From contig NZ_PUAP01000041.1 of NCBI RefSeq assembly GCF_002947535.1, positions 62,001 to 126,000 on the forward strand: a DNA stretch of 64,000 bases, given 5' to 3'. Made by a program: the position numbers and the translations under genes. Below are positions 28,650 through 37,550 of the stretch, in pieces. The notes below the pieces were generated by a model that was not told where the DNA came from, searched no databases, and saw nothing but the letters and a program-made list of their open reading frames with translations. Within the stretch, counting starts at the first letter, position 1. Each line of letters starts with the position of its first letter. Source of the stretch: Enterococcus mundtii. Lineage in GTDB: Bacteria > Bacillota > Bacilli > Lactobacillales > Enterococcaceae.

Positions 28650-28685
28650 TTGATTACGGCAATTGCCCGAAAGAAGGAGTAAACT

Positions 28686-29126
28686 ATGTCATACGCATTA
28701 TCAGCAACGGAAGTAATGGATCTTATTCCAAACCGATACCCAATTTGTTACATCGATTACGTGGATTCGATCGATTCAGGAAAGAAGATCATTGCAACAA
28801 AAAATGTAACGATCAATGAAGATTTTTTCCAAGGTCATTTCCCTGACAATCCTGTCATGCCAGGAGCGTTGATCCTAGAAACCCTTGCACAAGCAGGTTC
28901 GATCTTGATTTTAAAATCAGAAGAGTTCCTAGGCAAACGTGCGTATATCGGCGGGATCAACAAAGCAAAATTCCGCCAAAAAGTCGTTCCTGGAGATGTG
29001 ATGAAATGTCATTTTGAGATCATCAAAATGAAAGGTCCTGTAGGGACTGCGATTTCTGAAGCTTTTGTTGACGATAAAAAAGTGTGTGAATGTGAATTTA
29101 CATTTATCGTTAATGAGCAAGCATAA
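28686..29126 (+). CDS. fabN: 3-hydroxyacyl-ACP dehydratase, FabN-like (FabZ family)
   Basis: 146 residues, ATG after AAGGAG. Hotdog-fold dehydratase with catalytic His in FFQGHFPDNPVMPGALILE and the Glu on the same helix (LETLAQAG). The NRYPICYIDYVD segment resembles enterococcal FabN (the FabZ paralogue that also isomerises trans-2 to cis-3 decenoyl-ACP to start unsaturated fatty acids) rather than ordinary FabZ, whose motif is usually HRYPFLLVD. The FabN call rests on memory of that motif; plain FabZ is the alternative. Divergent from fabI; FabO is not beside it. Confidence 0.75.
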   Translation: MSYALSATEVMDLIPNRYPICYIDYVDSIDSGKKIIATKNVTINEDFFQGHFPDNPVMPGALILETLAQAGSILILKSEEFLGKRAYIGGINKAKFRQKVVPGDVMKCHFEIIKMKGPVGTAISEAFVDDKKVCECEFTFIVNEQA

Positions 29127-29455
29127 AGATGATCTTACAGTTTAAGAACACATCGAGAAGTTCTTAAAGAGTAAAAATAGATGGAATAGGGGAGTTGAAA
29201 GTAGCTCTTCGCAAAATGAATCATCTCTAGGATAGTTTTTTCTATCCATGGATGGTTCTTTTTTGTTTTAATTAAGGCCGCTATTGAAAAGATTAAGTTT
29301 TTATAAATTTAAAAATGAAACTAACTCTTTTTTATAGAAAATAAAAAAATAGTTCTAATACCATAGGGAAAAAAGGTGAAGCAAAAAACTCCTTAAAAGC
29401 GATGTACTTTTAAGGAGTTTTTTGCTGTTTCAGCAGTAAGTTCTCAATCGTCTGC
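29127..29455. other. Intergenic hairpin region after fabN
   Basis: 329 nt with no gene. Holds TTTAAGAAC / GTTCTTAAA without a T-run (29142-29166), then GAATCATC...GATGGTTC ending in TTTTTT (about 29217-29266), a + strand terminator, and the strong hairpin listed next. Confidence 0.6.
29382..29426. terminator. Terminator of the cyclophilin gene
   Basis: AGCAAAAAACTCCTTAAAA pairs with TTTTAAGGAGTTTTTTGCT; T-runs lie inside the stem arms on both strands, so it works in either direction. Confidence 0.85.
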
Positions 29456-30208
29456 TTATTTTGCTTCCTGTAAGATGTTGATTTTTTCGATCTTCACATC
29501 TTCTGTTGGTTTATCTGAGCTATCTGTTTCAACAGCAGCGATCGCATCAACAACGTCCATACCTTCAACGACTTGACCAAAGACAGTGTATTCACCATCT
29601 AAGCTAGGGTAGCCGCCATTTTTATAAGCGTCAATGATGGCTTGTGGGTAATCATCTTTCAATAAACCATCATGCATGTCATCAGAGTTTTGTACGATGA
29701 AGAATTGGCTGCCATTACTATTCGGGTCTTGTGTACGAGCCATTGAAAGGGCGCCGCGGATGTTATACAGTTGGTTTGAGATCTCCGTTTCGAAACCTTC
29801 TCCCCAAATACTTTCTCCGCCAGTTCCGTTCCCTTCAGGATCGCCACCTTGGATCATAAAGTCTTGGATGACACGATGGAAAGTGACGCCATCGTAATAG
29901 CCATCTTTGGCATGAGTCATAAAGTTCTCCACAGCTTTTGGTGCAAGCTCTGGGAATAGTTTGATCTTGATCGTTCCTTTAGTTGTGACCATTTCAACTA
30001 GATCTTCGTTATCAGCGACTTCTGTATTCAATTGAGGTAACTCTAAAGAATTTAAATCAATGCTTTCTACAGTGCTAGTCTCTGTTGTTTTTTCTGTTGA
30101 TTCTTTCGTACTTGAAGATGCGGTATCTGAACCGTTCGACGTACAACCAGCTGCAAATAATAGCGTTGCAGCCATACTCATAGTTAAAAATAATTTTTTG
30201 TGTTTCAT
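29456..30208 (-). CDS. Lipoprotein peptidyl-prolyl cis-trans isomerase (cyclophilin)
   Basis: 250 residues from ATG 30208 (AAAGGAATT upstream). Signal peptide with lipobox LFAAGC at about residues 16-21, a Ser/Thr/Glu-rich linker to residue about 60, then a cyclophilin domain: TFHRVIQDFMIQGGDPEG, GALSMARTQDPNSNGSQFFIV, YTVFGQVVEGMDVVD. Active-site Arg and Gln-Phe-Phe are present. Anchored outside, it probably helps fold secreted proteins, complementing PrsA. Monocistronic. Confidence 0.93.
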   Translation of the reverse strand: MKHKKLFLTMSMAATLLFAAGCTSNGSDTASSSTKESTEKTTETSTVESIDLNSLELPQLNTEVADNEDLVEMVTTKGTIKIKLFPELAPKAVENFMTHAKDGYYDGVTFHRVIQDFMIQGGDPEGNGTGGESIWGEGFETEISNQLYNIRGALSMARTQDPNSNGSQFFIVQNSDDMHDGLLKDDYPQAIIDAYKNGGYPSLDGEYTVFGQVVEGMDVVDAIAAVETDSSDKPTEDVKIEKINILQEAK

Positions 30209-30323
30209 AAGTAATTCCTTTCTTTTTTTGTTCGTTGTTATCTTTAATGATAGCAAATTATCAGATAAATACCTACTCTTTTTCGAACAATAAACGAAAT
30301 TATTTAATAAATACTAAAAGGTG

Positions 30324-30352
30324 TAGACCATTTGAAAGCGGTTTGTTATAAT
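30324..30352 (+). promoter_or_regulatory. mupG promoter with cre-like site
   Basis: TAGACC (30324-30329), 17-nt spacer, TATAAT (30347-30352). TGAAAGCGGTTTGT (30333-30346) matches the cre consensus at 12 of 14 positions and fills the spacer. Weak -35; motif-level evidence only. Confidence 0.4.
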
Positions 30353-30394
30353 GTAAGTGGATACAAAAACGCACATCCAGGAGGGTATCAACAC

Positions 30395-31486
30395 ATGGGA
30401 AAATTAGGAATTTCAATTTATCCAGAACGTTCAACGTTTGAAAAGGACAAAGAATATTTAGATTTAGCACATAAATACGGATTTAAACGTGTATTTACAA
30501 GTTTATTACAAATTGCGGATGATAAAGAAAAAGTCTTAGCAGACTTTAAAAAAGTAGTCGATTATGCCAATCAATTAGAGATGGAAGTCATGGTCGATAT
30601 CAATCCAGCGTTATTTGAACAGTTAGAGATCTCATATGATGATCTATCGTTCTTCGATGAGATGGGCGCCGACGGCATTCGTTTGGACATTGGATTTACT
30701 GGAGCAGAAGAAGCAAAAATGACTCGTAATCCATACAATATCAAAATCGAGATCAATATGAGTTCAGGTACGAATTATGTTGACAATATCATGAGCTATT
30801 CACCGAACACAAATAACTTATTAGGTTCACATAACTTCTACCCTCATCGTTATTCCGGGTTAGGCTATGATCATTTTGTTGCTTGTTCGGAGAAATTCCG
30901 TAAATATAATTTGAATACGATGGCTTTCGTAAATTCACAAACAGCTGACTTTGGCCCATGGCCAACTCAAGACGGACTTTGCTCATTAGAAGACCATCGT
31001 GATCTTGAGATCGCAACACAAGTCAAACACTTGATGTTGACAGATTTGATCGATGATATCTCTGTAGGGAATGCTTATGCGAGTGAAGAGGAATTACGCG
31101 CAATGTCCGAGGCTTTCTTTGCAAGCTATCCTACATTAAAAGTTGATGTAGCAGAAGATATCACAGAAGACGAACGTATTTGTTTATTCGATAACCTTCA
31201 TAGTTATCGTGGGGATCGCTCAGAGTATATCTTGCGTTCAACGATGACACGTATCTATTACAAAGACAAACCATTCCCAGCACATAACACAAAAGATATG
31301 ACGCGTGGGGATGTATTGATCGATAACGTTGGTTACGGTCAATATAAAGGCGAAACACAAATTGCCTTAAAAGAAATGAAGAATGATGGACGTGTGAACG
31401 TAGTCGGACGAATCTCAGACGATGAGTTATTCTTACTTGATTTCTTAAAACCATGGTCAAACTTCAAGTTGATCGAAAGCAAATAA
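30395..31486 (+). CDS. mupG: 6-phospho-N-acetylmuramidase MupG-like (DUF871)
   Basis: 363 residues; ATG 30395 follows CCAGGAGGG, so the longer frame is dropped. DUF871 family: TIM-barrel N-terminus (GISIYPERSTFEKDKEYLDLAHKYGFKRVFTSLL, DGIRLDIGFTG) and a cyclophilin-like C-terminal domain (DVLIDNVGYGQYKGETQIAL). In Staphylococcus aureus MupG cleaves MurNAc-6P-GlcNAc after PTS uptake during cell-wall recycling. The usual partners murQ, murR and the PTS gene are not next to it here. Confidence 0.85.
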   Translation: MGKLGISIYPERSTFEKDKEYLDLAHKYGFKRVFTSLLQIADDKEKVLADFKKVVDYANQLEMEVMVDINPALFEQLEISYDDLSFFDEMGADGIRLDIGFTGAEEAKMTRNPYNIKIEINMSSGTNYVDNIMSYSPNTNNLLGSHNFYPHRYSGLGYDHFVACSEKFRKYNLNTMAFVNSQTADFGPWPTQDGLCSLEDHRDLEIATQVKHLMLTDLIDDISVGNAYASEEELRAMSEAFFASYPTLKVDVAEDITEDERICLFDNLHSYRGDRSEYILRSTMTRIYYKDKPFPAHNTKDMTRGDVLIDNVGYGQYKGETQIALKEMKNDGRVNVVGRISDDELFLLDFLKPWSNFKLIESK

Positions 31487-31503
31487 TTGTGTAATGATAA
31501 ATA

Positions 31504-31548
31504 TTGAAAAGACCTGTAAAGCTCTGATCGCTTTATGGGTCTTTTCAA
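31504..31548 (+). terminator. Terminator after mupG
   Basis: TTGAAAAGACC...TAAAGC / GCTTTA...GGTCTTTTCAA hairpin. Confidence 0.8.
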
Positions 31549-31643
31549 TGACGATTATTATTTATTCTAGATTGCATCACACGTCCTCTTTGTTTATACT
31601 AATTTTAGATAGTACATCAATGTAAAAGCAAGGAAGGTATAAG

Positions 31644-32576
31644 ATGAAACTTTGGATCAAAATTTTAATCGGCGTGACATTACTCGTGACAGTCGTATTA
31701 GTCTTTGCGGGTAATTATTTTTATAACTATGCCGTTGTTCCTTCAGAAAAAGACTTTTTAGAAGGCGATACTCCTGGCACAACAAAAACAAATGAAGAGT
31801 CGAGTGCACAATCTTGGTTTGCGAACCCTGACAATCGTAAAGAGTGGCAACAAACATCTGCGGATGGGTTGAAGCTATCAGCCATCTATCTACCAGCAAC
31901 AGACAGTCATAAGACAGCAATTGTTGCTCATGGATATATGGGGGATGCGGAAACGATGGCAAATTACGCAAAGATGTTCCATGATCTTGGCTATAACGTA
32001 TTAGTACCTGATGCCCGTGGACACGGAAAAAGCGAAGGAGATTATATCGGTTTTGGCTGGCACGAACGGAAAGATTATGTGAAATGGATCGATCAAGTGC
32101 TTGAAACAAACGGCCAATCCGAAGAAATCGTTTTATATGGTATCAGTATGGGGGCAGCTACTGTGATGATGACTAGCGGAGAATCACTGCCTACAAATGT
32201 CAAAGCGATCATCGAAGATTGTGGCTATTCCTCTGTTAACGAAGAATTGGCTTATCAGCTCAATGAATTATTTGGCTTACCACCGTTCCCACTGATCCAA
32301 GTAACTAGCTTGATGACGAAAATCAGAGCCGGTTATTTCTTCGGTGAAGCTGATGCAATCAAACAATTAGAAAAGAACAAATTACCTATGCTATTTATCC
32401 ATGGAGATGCGGATACATTTGTTCCTTACGAAATGTTGGACAAAGTGTATCAAGCGACGAATGGACCAAAAGAAAAATATGTCGTCCCAGGAGCAGAACA
32501 CGCCAAAGCCTACTCAGTTGATCCTGAGAAATATCAAAAGACTGTAAGTAATTTTTTAGAAAAATATGTAAACTAG
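31644..32576 (+). CDS. Membrane-anchored alpha/beta hydrolase
   Basis: 310 residues, ATG after GGAAGG. One N-terminal hydrophobic helix (residues 5-24) anchors an extracytoplasmic alpha/beta hydrolase: oxyanion region AIVAHGYMGDAETM, nucleophile elbow LYGISMGAATV, acid in LFIHGDADTFVPYE and His in GAEHAKAYSVDP. It resembles YqkD/FrsA-type serine hydrolases common in Firmicutes. Substrate unknown. Confidence 0.87.
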   Translation: MKLWIKILIGVTLLVTVVLVFAGNYFYNYAVVPSEKDFLEGDTPGTTKTNEESSAQSWFANPDNRKEWQQTSADGLKLSAIYLPATDSHKTAIVAHGYMGDAETMANYAKMFHDLGYNVLVPDARGHGKSEGDYIGFGWHERKDYVKWIDQVLETNGQSEEIVLYGISMGAATVMMTSGESLPTNVKAIIEDCGYSSVNEELAYQLNELFGLPPFPLIQVTSLMTKIRAGYFFGEADAIKQLEKNKLPMLFIHGDADTFVPYEMLDKVYQATNGPKEKYVVPGAEHAKAYSVDPEKYQKTVSNFLEKYVN

Positions 32577-32577
32577 C

Positions 32578-32650
32578 GGTTGTGACCGAAGTGTTTCTTA
32601 AAGAACTTTAAGTACTTTCTAGAAACTTTTGGTCACAACGTTTTATTTTG
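32578..32650 (+). terminator. Terminator after the hydrolase gene
   Basis: GGTTGTGACC (left) pairs with GGTCACAACG-side sequence, AAGTGTTTCT partly with AGAAAC, then TTTTATTTTG. Confidence 0.75.
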
Positions 32651-32827
32651 TCTCCATTCGTTCTTGCAGTAAAATAAAGAAAGAGTCAGGAATTTCCGTG
32701 AAACTTTCAGTTTAATGATGGACAAACGGGCCATTCACCGATAAAATAGACAGGACTTGTGTTTATTGTGGAAATTCAGGTAGTCAGTATAGTTAGAATA
32801 GATAAAAGGAAATAGGAGGACGATAAT

Positions 32828-34141
32828 ATGTCCATGTTTTTAGATCAAGTAACGATCGACGTGAAAGCTGGCAAAGGCGGCGACGGGATGGTTGCATTTC
32901 GTAGAGAAAAATATGTACCTGATGGAGGACCGGCTGGTGGCGATGGTGGTCAAGGCGGCGATGTGATCTTAGTTGTTGATGAAGGGTTACGTACGTTGAT
33001 GGACTTCCGTTTCAACCGTCACTTTAAAGCTCAGCCTGGTGAAAATGGTATGAGTAAAGGGATGCACGGACGTGGTTCAGATGATACGTATGTCAAAGTC
33101 CCTCAAGGAACAACAGTACGTGATGCAGAAACAGGAGCACTTTTAGGTGATTTGATCGAAGATGGTCAGACCTTAGTAGTGGCAAAAGGTGGTCGCGGCG
33201 GTCGCGGAAATATCCGATTTGCTTCTCCAAGAAACCCTGCACCGGAAATTGCTGAAAATGGCGAACCCGGTCAAGAACGTAAAATTGAATTAGAATTAAA
33301 AGTACTAGCAGACGTGGGTCTCGTTGGCTTTCCTTCAGTTGGAAAATCGACCTTGCTTTCTGTGATCTCTTCGGCAAGACCAAAAATCGGTGCGTATCAT
33401 TTTACTACCCTTGTGCCAAATCTAGGAATGGTCACTACAAGTGACGGACGTAGTTTTGCAGCGGCGGATCTACCAGGTTTGATCGAAGGAGCTTCACAAG
33501 GCGTCGGCTTAGGCACACAGTTTTTGCGTCATATCGAGCGTACTCGTGTCATTTTGCATGTCATTGATATGAGTGGAATGGAAGGGCGCGATCCTTATGA
33601 AGATTACTTGGCGATCAACCATGAGTTGTCTTCTCATAACCTGCGCTTGTTAGAGCGTCCACAGATCATTGTGGCAAATAAAATGGATATGCCAGATGCA
33701 GAAGAAAATCTAGTGAAATTCAAAGAACAATTGAATAAAAACAAAGAAGATGAATTTGCCGATGACCTGCCGGTATTTCCAATCTCCGGTGTGACTCGTA
33801 AAGGACTGGATGCGTTACTGAATGCGACAGCTGATCTATTAGAAGTAACACCAGAATTCCCATTATACGAGGAAGAGATCGAAGAAGAAACTGTGCACTA
33901 TGGTTTCAATCCAGAAGGTCCTGAATTTACGATCGATCGTGAACCAGATGCGACATGGGTATTGTCAGGTGAGAAGATCGAGAAGTTATTCCAAATGACT
34001 AACTTTGACCACGATGAAACGGTTATGCGTTTTGCTCGTCAATTACGTGGGATGGGTGTCGATGAAGCGCTGCGTGCCAGAGGTGCAAAAGATGGTGACT
34101 TGGTCCGCATAGGTGAGTTTGAGTTTGAATTTGTCGAATAA
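32828..34141 (+). CDS. obg: GTPase Obg
   Basis: 437 residues, ATG after TAGGAGG. Glycine-rich Obg fold at 1-158 ([29 protein letters not shown]), G domain with GFPSVGKST (G1), TTLVPN (G2), DLPGLIEGA (G3) and NKMD (G4), and the C-terminal OCT domain. Binds the 50S subunit and (p)ppGpp in the cytoplasm; essential in most bacteria. Monocistronic here. Confidence 0.97.
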   Translation: MSMFLDQVTIDVKAGKGGDGMVAFRREKYVPDGGPAGGDGGQGGDVILVVDEGLRTLMDFRFNRHFKAQPGENGMSKGMHGRGSDDTYVKVPQGTTVRDAETGALLGDLIEDGQTLVVAKGGRGGRGNIRFASPRNPAPEIAENGEPGQERKIELELKVLADVGLVGFPSVGKSTLLSVISSARPKIGAYHFTTLVPNLGMVTTSDGRSFAAADLPGLIEGASQGVGLGTQFLRHIERTRVILHVIDMSGMEGRDPYEDYLAINHELSSHNLRLLERPQIIVANKMDMPDAEENLVKFKEQLNKNKEDEFADDLPVFPISGVTRKGLDALLNATADLLEVTPEFPLYEEEIEEETVHYGFNPEGPEFTIDREPDATWVLSGEKIEKLFQMTNFDHDETVMRFARQLRGMGVDEALRARGAKDGDLVRIGEFEFEFVE

Positions 34142-34241
34142 TTTTTTGGTACACCACATATCTAGGTGACTAGGTAGTCGTTCAGCTCCAAGCAGTAAGG
34201 CGAAATTTGAGAAAATAATCGTTCATTTTTTCAAGTTTTGG

Positions 34242-34267
34242 CTTACTCTCTTAGGAGTAGTTTTTTT
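34242..34267 (+). terminator. Terminator after obg
   Basis: TACTC-tcttag-GAGTA followed by GTTTTTTT. A larger imperfect pairing (GTAAGGC...GCTTAC, 34187-34247) lies just upstream. Confidence 0.6.
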
Positions 34268-34405
34268 AAAACGTTTATCAGATTTTAGGAGTTGACGAAT
34301 GTCATACTCCTTTTTTTGTATGCTGCGTTATTTTTTAAAGGTTTTCCCTTTTATTTTTGTTTATTCCAAGGTACACTAAAAGAAAATGAGAAAGAGGCGA
34401 TCTCC

Positions 34406-34993
34406 ATGAGCAAACGAGTGATCATATTGAATTTTGAGTTAGAAAGTCAAGCCTACCAAGCATTTTCTGAAATCAAGAAGCTTCACATGACGAGAGCGAT
34501 CAAAGGCGAACAAATGGCGGTCATCAGCCATCAGTCTAATGGTGCTCATCAATTCAAAATCGAAGACTTTTTAGATTTTACTGGCAATAATAAATCCTCT
34601 AAAGGTGGTCTGATCGGGATGCTAGTTGGCGTTTTAGGCGGCCCATTAGGGATCTTACTAGGATGGTTTGCGGGCGGAATGATCGGTGCCAGCCAAGATG
34701 CGAAGGAAATCAAAGATGCACAAACGGTGTTTGATTTTGTCGGTAATAAGATCGGTGAAGGATCAACCGGTCTGATCTTGATCGCAGAAGAAGAGGACAA
34801 CCGACCATTGAACCAACTGGTGATGATGGAATTAGGTGGAGAAATCACTCGATTGGATTATGAAGAAGTAGAACAAGACGTTCATGATGCAACAGAGGTA
34901 GAAAAACATGCAAAAGAAACAGCGCAGAAAAATTGGGATGAAAAGCACAAAAAGCCAACTGATGGATCAGAGGATGTTACACCTTCTGAATAA
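34406..34993 (+). CDS. DUF1269-type membrane protein
   Basis: 195 residues; ATG 34406 (MSKRVIILNFELES) with AAAGAGGCGAT upstream; the longer frame is untranslated leader. The N-terminal ferredoxin-like part is followed by a glycine-zipper hydrophobic hairpin GGLIGMLVGVLGGPLGILLGWFAGGMIGAS (residues about 75-105) and an acidic tail. DUF1269 proteins have no fixed function. Soluble part predicted cytoplasmic. Confidence 0.8.
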   Translation: MSKRVIILNFELESQAYQAFSEIKKLHMTRAIKGEQMAVISHQSNGAHQFKIEDFLDFTGNNKSSKGGLIGMLVGVLGGPLGILLGWFAGGMIGASQDAKEIKDAQTVFDFVGNKIGEGSTGLILIAEEEDNRPLNQLVMMELGGEITRLDYEEVEQDVHDATEVEKHAKETAQKNWDEKHKKPTDGSEDVTPSE

Positions 34994-35145
34994 TAAATAA
35001 TAACGTATGAACTATAGATAGTAGCATAGATACAATCTTTTCATTCTAAAGAGAACTTTTCTAACAAATATCCTGCGAATTTCAGTTGATTGTCGGCTGA
35101 TTTTACCCTAGAATTAATAAGAATGAATAGAAAGTCAGGTAAATT

Positions 35146-36087
35146 ATGGAACTAGAATTTTTAGGTACAGGCGCAGGGGTTCCTGCTAAACATCGAAATG
35201 TCTCAAGTATCGCATTGAAACTTTTGGACGAACGAAACGAGATTTGGTTGTTTGATTGTGGGGAAGGCACACAAATGCAGATCCTACGAACGAATATCCG
35301 CCCAAGAAAAATAGAAAAAATCTTTATCACTCATCTTCACGGTGATCATATTTTTGGTTTGCCAGGTTTGATCAGTAGTCGCTCATTTCAAGGTGGCGAA
35401 ACACCTTTAGAAATCTATGGGCCCAAAGGAACGGAAGCATTCGTACGCAATGCGTTGACGATTTCTCAAACAAAACTGGGATATCCACTTGTGTTTATTG
35501 ATCTATCAGAAGAGCAAGCTATCTTTGAAGACGCGCACTTTTCTGTGTATGCAAAGAAATTAAGTCATGGTATCGATAGCTATGGATATCGGATCGTTGA
35601 GCATGATCACAAAGGCGAATTACAAGTTGATAAGCTCAAAGAACTGAATATTCCGGCTGGTCCCATCTATGGCAAACTAAAAAAAGGGGAAACAGTCCAA
35701 TTAGAAAATGGGCAGCTCATCAACGGACGTGATTTTGTCGGTCCAGACAAAAAAGGCCGAATCGTGACGATTTTAGGAGATACTCGAAAAACGACGAATT
35801 CTGTTTTATTAGCAAAAGATGCAGATGTCTTGGTACATGAAAGTACGTTTAATAAAAACGAGGCAAGAATGGCCCATAATTATTTCCATTCAACGACTCA
35901 TCAAGCCGCAGAAGTGGCAAAAGAAGCAAATGTCAAAAGATTATTACTGACTCATATCAGTGCGAGATATCTAGGGAAAGCAACACAGGAACTTGAACAA
36001 GAAGCACAAGAAATCTTTCCAAATACAAAAATCATGAAAGATTTTGAGGTTGTGGATGTTCCGTTTCAAGAGGAGGAAAAAAGTTGA
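35146..36087 (+). CDS. rnz: Ribonuclease Z
   Basis: 313 residues. Metallo-beta-lactamase fold: [30 protein letters not shown], zinc motif [25 protein letters not shown] and LTHISARY. Endonuclease that trims the 3' end of tRNA precursors lacking encoded CCA. Weak ribosome site (GTCAGG). The stop overlaps the TTG start of the next gene. Confidence 0.95.
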   Translation: MELEFLGTGAGVPAKHRNVSSIALKLLDERNEIWLFDCGEGTQMQILRTNIRPRKIEKIFITHLHGDHIFGLPGLISSRSFQGGETPLEIYGPKGTEAFVRNALTISQTKLGYPLVFIDLSEEQAIFEDAHFSVYAKKLSHGIDSYGYRIVEHDHKGELQVDKLKELNIPAGPIYGKLKKGETVQLENGQLINGRDFVGPDKKGRIVTILGDTRKTTNSVLLAKDADVLVHESTFNKNEARMAHNYFHSTTHQAAEVAKEANVKRLLLTHISARYLGKATQELEQEAQEIFPNTKIMKDFEVVDVPFQEEEKS

Positions 36088-36872
36088 ATTTAGAAAATAA
36101 AGTCGTTTTAGTCACTGGCGGTTCTGGTGGCTTAGGTGCACAGATCTGTTACGAAGCAGCAAAACAAGGCGCAATCGTTGTCACGTGTGCTAGAAGAATC
36201 CAACAAATCGGCGAAGTGAAGGCGGTTTGTCAAGAATTAAGTGGAAAACCAGCATTTGCGTTTCAACTAGACGTTAGCGATCCTGAAAGTGTAGACGAAC
36301 TTTATGCGAAAGTGATGACTGAGGTCGGACATGTTGATATTTTAGTCAATAATGCTGGATTTGGTATATTTGAAGATTTCTTATCCTTTGACTTAGGCAA
36401 AGCTTACGATATGTTTGAAGTCAATGTTTTAGGGATGATGGTATTGACGCAAAAATTTGCGATCGATATGGCAGAAAGACGTCAAGGACATATCATCAAT
36501 GTGGCATCCATGGCAGGAAAAATGGCGACAGCTAAATCGACCATCTATTCCGCTACTAAATTTGCTGTTTTAGGCTTTTCTAATGCATTACGTTTAGAGT
36601 TGAAGCCATTAGGCGTCGCAGTCACGACGGTAAATCCTGGACCAATCGAAACGGAATTTTTTGATAAGGCTGATCCAAGTGGAAGCTATTTGGAAAAAGT
36701 TGGGCACCTTGTTTTAGATTCAACAAAGCTCGCGCAAACGATCGTGCGTGCGATGAAACATCCGAAACGTGAGATCAATCAGCCGTTATTGCTTGAGATC
36801 GCGTCGAAATTTTATACACTTTTCCCAACCATTGGAGATTATTTTGCAGGTGGAATTTTTAATAAAAAGTAG
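36084..36872 (+). CDS. Short-chain dehydrogenase/reductase
   Basis: 262 residues from TTG 36084; AGGAGG lies eight nt upstream and the start overlaps the rnz stop (TTGA). Classical [14 protein letters not shown] (cofactor loop), NNAGFGIF, catalytic Ser in INVASMAGK and Y-x3-K in [11 protein letters not shown]. Resembles YqjQ/DltE-like SDRs found beside rnz in Bacillales. Substrate unknown; coupled to rnz. Confidence 0.9.
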   Translation: MNLENKVVLVTGGSGGLGAQICYEAAKQGAIVVTCARRIQQIGEVKAVCQELSGKPAFAFQLDVSDPESVDELYAKVMTEVGHVDILVNNAGFGIFEDFLSFDLGKAYDMFEVNVLGMMVLTQKFAIDMAERRQGHIINVASMAGKMATAKSTIYSATKFAVLGFSNALRLELKPLGVAVTTVNPGPIETEFFDKADPSGSYLEKVGHLVLDSTKLAQTIVRAMKHPKREINQPLLLEIASKFYTLFPTIGDYFAGGIFNKK

Positions 36873-36881
36873 GTGAAGTAA

Positions 36882-37316
36882 ATGAAAAAGCAAGGTAGTG
36901 TGATCGTTGGTTTTTTACTTGTACTAGTCATCGTCGTGTTCGCTGTATTGAATAATCAAAATGTTCCTGTAAGCTTTGGATTTGCTTCTTTTAATGCGCC
37001 ATTGATTTTAGTCATCATTGGTTCCGCATTGATCGGTGCATTGATTGTCTTTTTAACAGCCTTTACGACACTATGGCAACAAAAGAAACAACTGAAACAA
37101 TTAACGAAAGAATTAGCAGAAAATCAAGCGGACATCCAAAAGAAAATCGAAGAGGCAACAGAAGAACAAAAAAGAGAATTCCGCAATGAGCGTGCCGAAT
37201 TAGAAGCAGCGTATCAAGCGGAATTACAAGCGAAACAAATGCAGATCGAGCAAATGAAAACTCCGTCTGAGACACCTTCTCAAACACCAAAGCAAAGTGT
37301 CAATTACTTTGATTGA
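36882..37316 (+). CDS. LapA/DUF1049 domain membrane protein
   Basis: 144 residues. Two TM helices (residues 7-24 and 37-60) around VLNNQNVPVSFGFASFNAPL, matching the LapA domain, then a long charged coiled coil (QQKKQLKQLTKELAENQADIQ...). Gram-negative LapA acts in LPS assembly control, which does not apply here; the function in Firmicutes is unknown. Follows the SDR gene by nine nt. Confidence 0.85.
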   Translation: MKKQGSVIVGFLLVLVIVVFAVLNNQNVPVSFGFASFNAPLILVIIGSALIGALIVFLTAFTTLWQQKKQLKQLTKELAENQADIQKKIEEATEEQKREFRNERAELEAAYQAELQAKQMQIEQMKTPSETPSQTPKQSVNYFD

Positions 37317-37419
37317 TCATGGATAACTGATGGTTTTCTGAAAGTAAATAGAATAAAGTGGTAGAAATCACTGTATCAAAAATCAAACAGAGGATTTTTT
37401 ACTCAATTTCTAAAAGGCA

Positions 37420-37460
37420 ACCAAAGTAGGCAAACGAATCTGTTTTGTCTACTTTGGTTT
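37420..37460 (+). terminator. Terminator after the LapA-domain gene
   Basis: ACCAAAGTAG / CTACTTTGGT with CAAA/TTTG inside, followed by TTTATTT. Confidence 0.8.
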
Positions 37461-37550
37461 ATTTAAGTTGGAGATGTCAGAATCTAATCTTCTGAAATTC
37501 TTTTTTTTAGAGAAGACGTTTGCTATAATGACTAAGTTAGGGGTGAGTAT

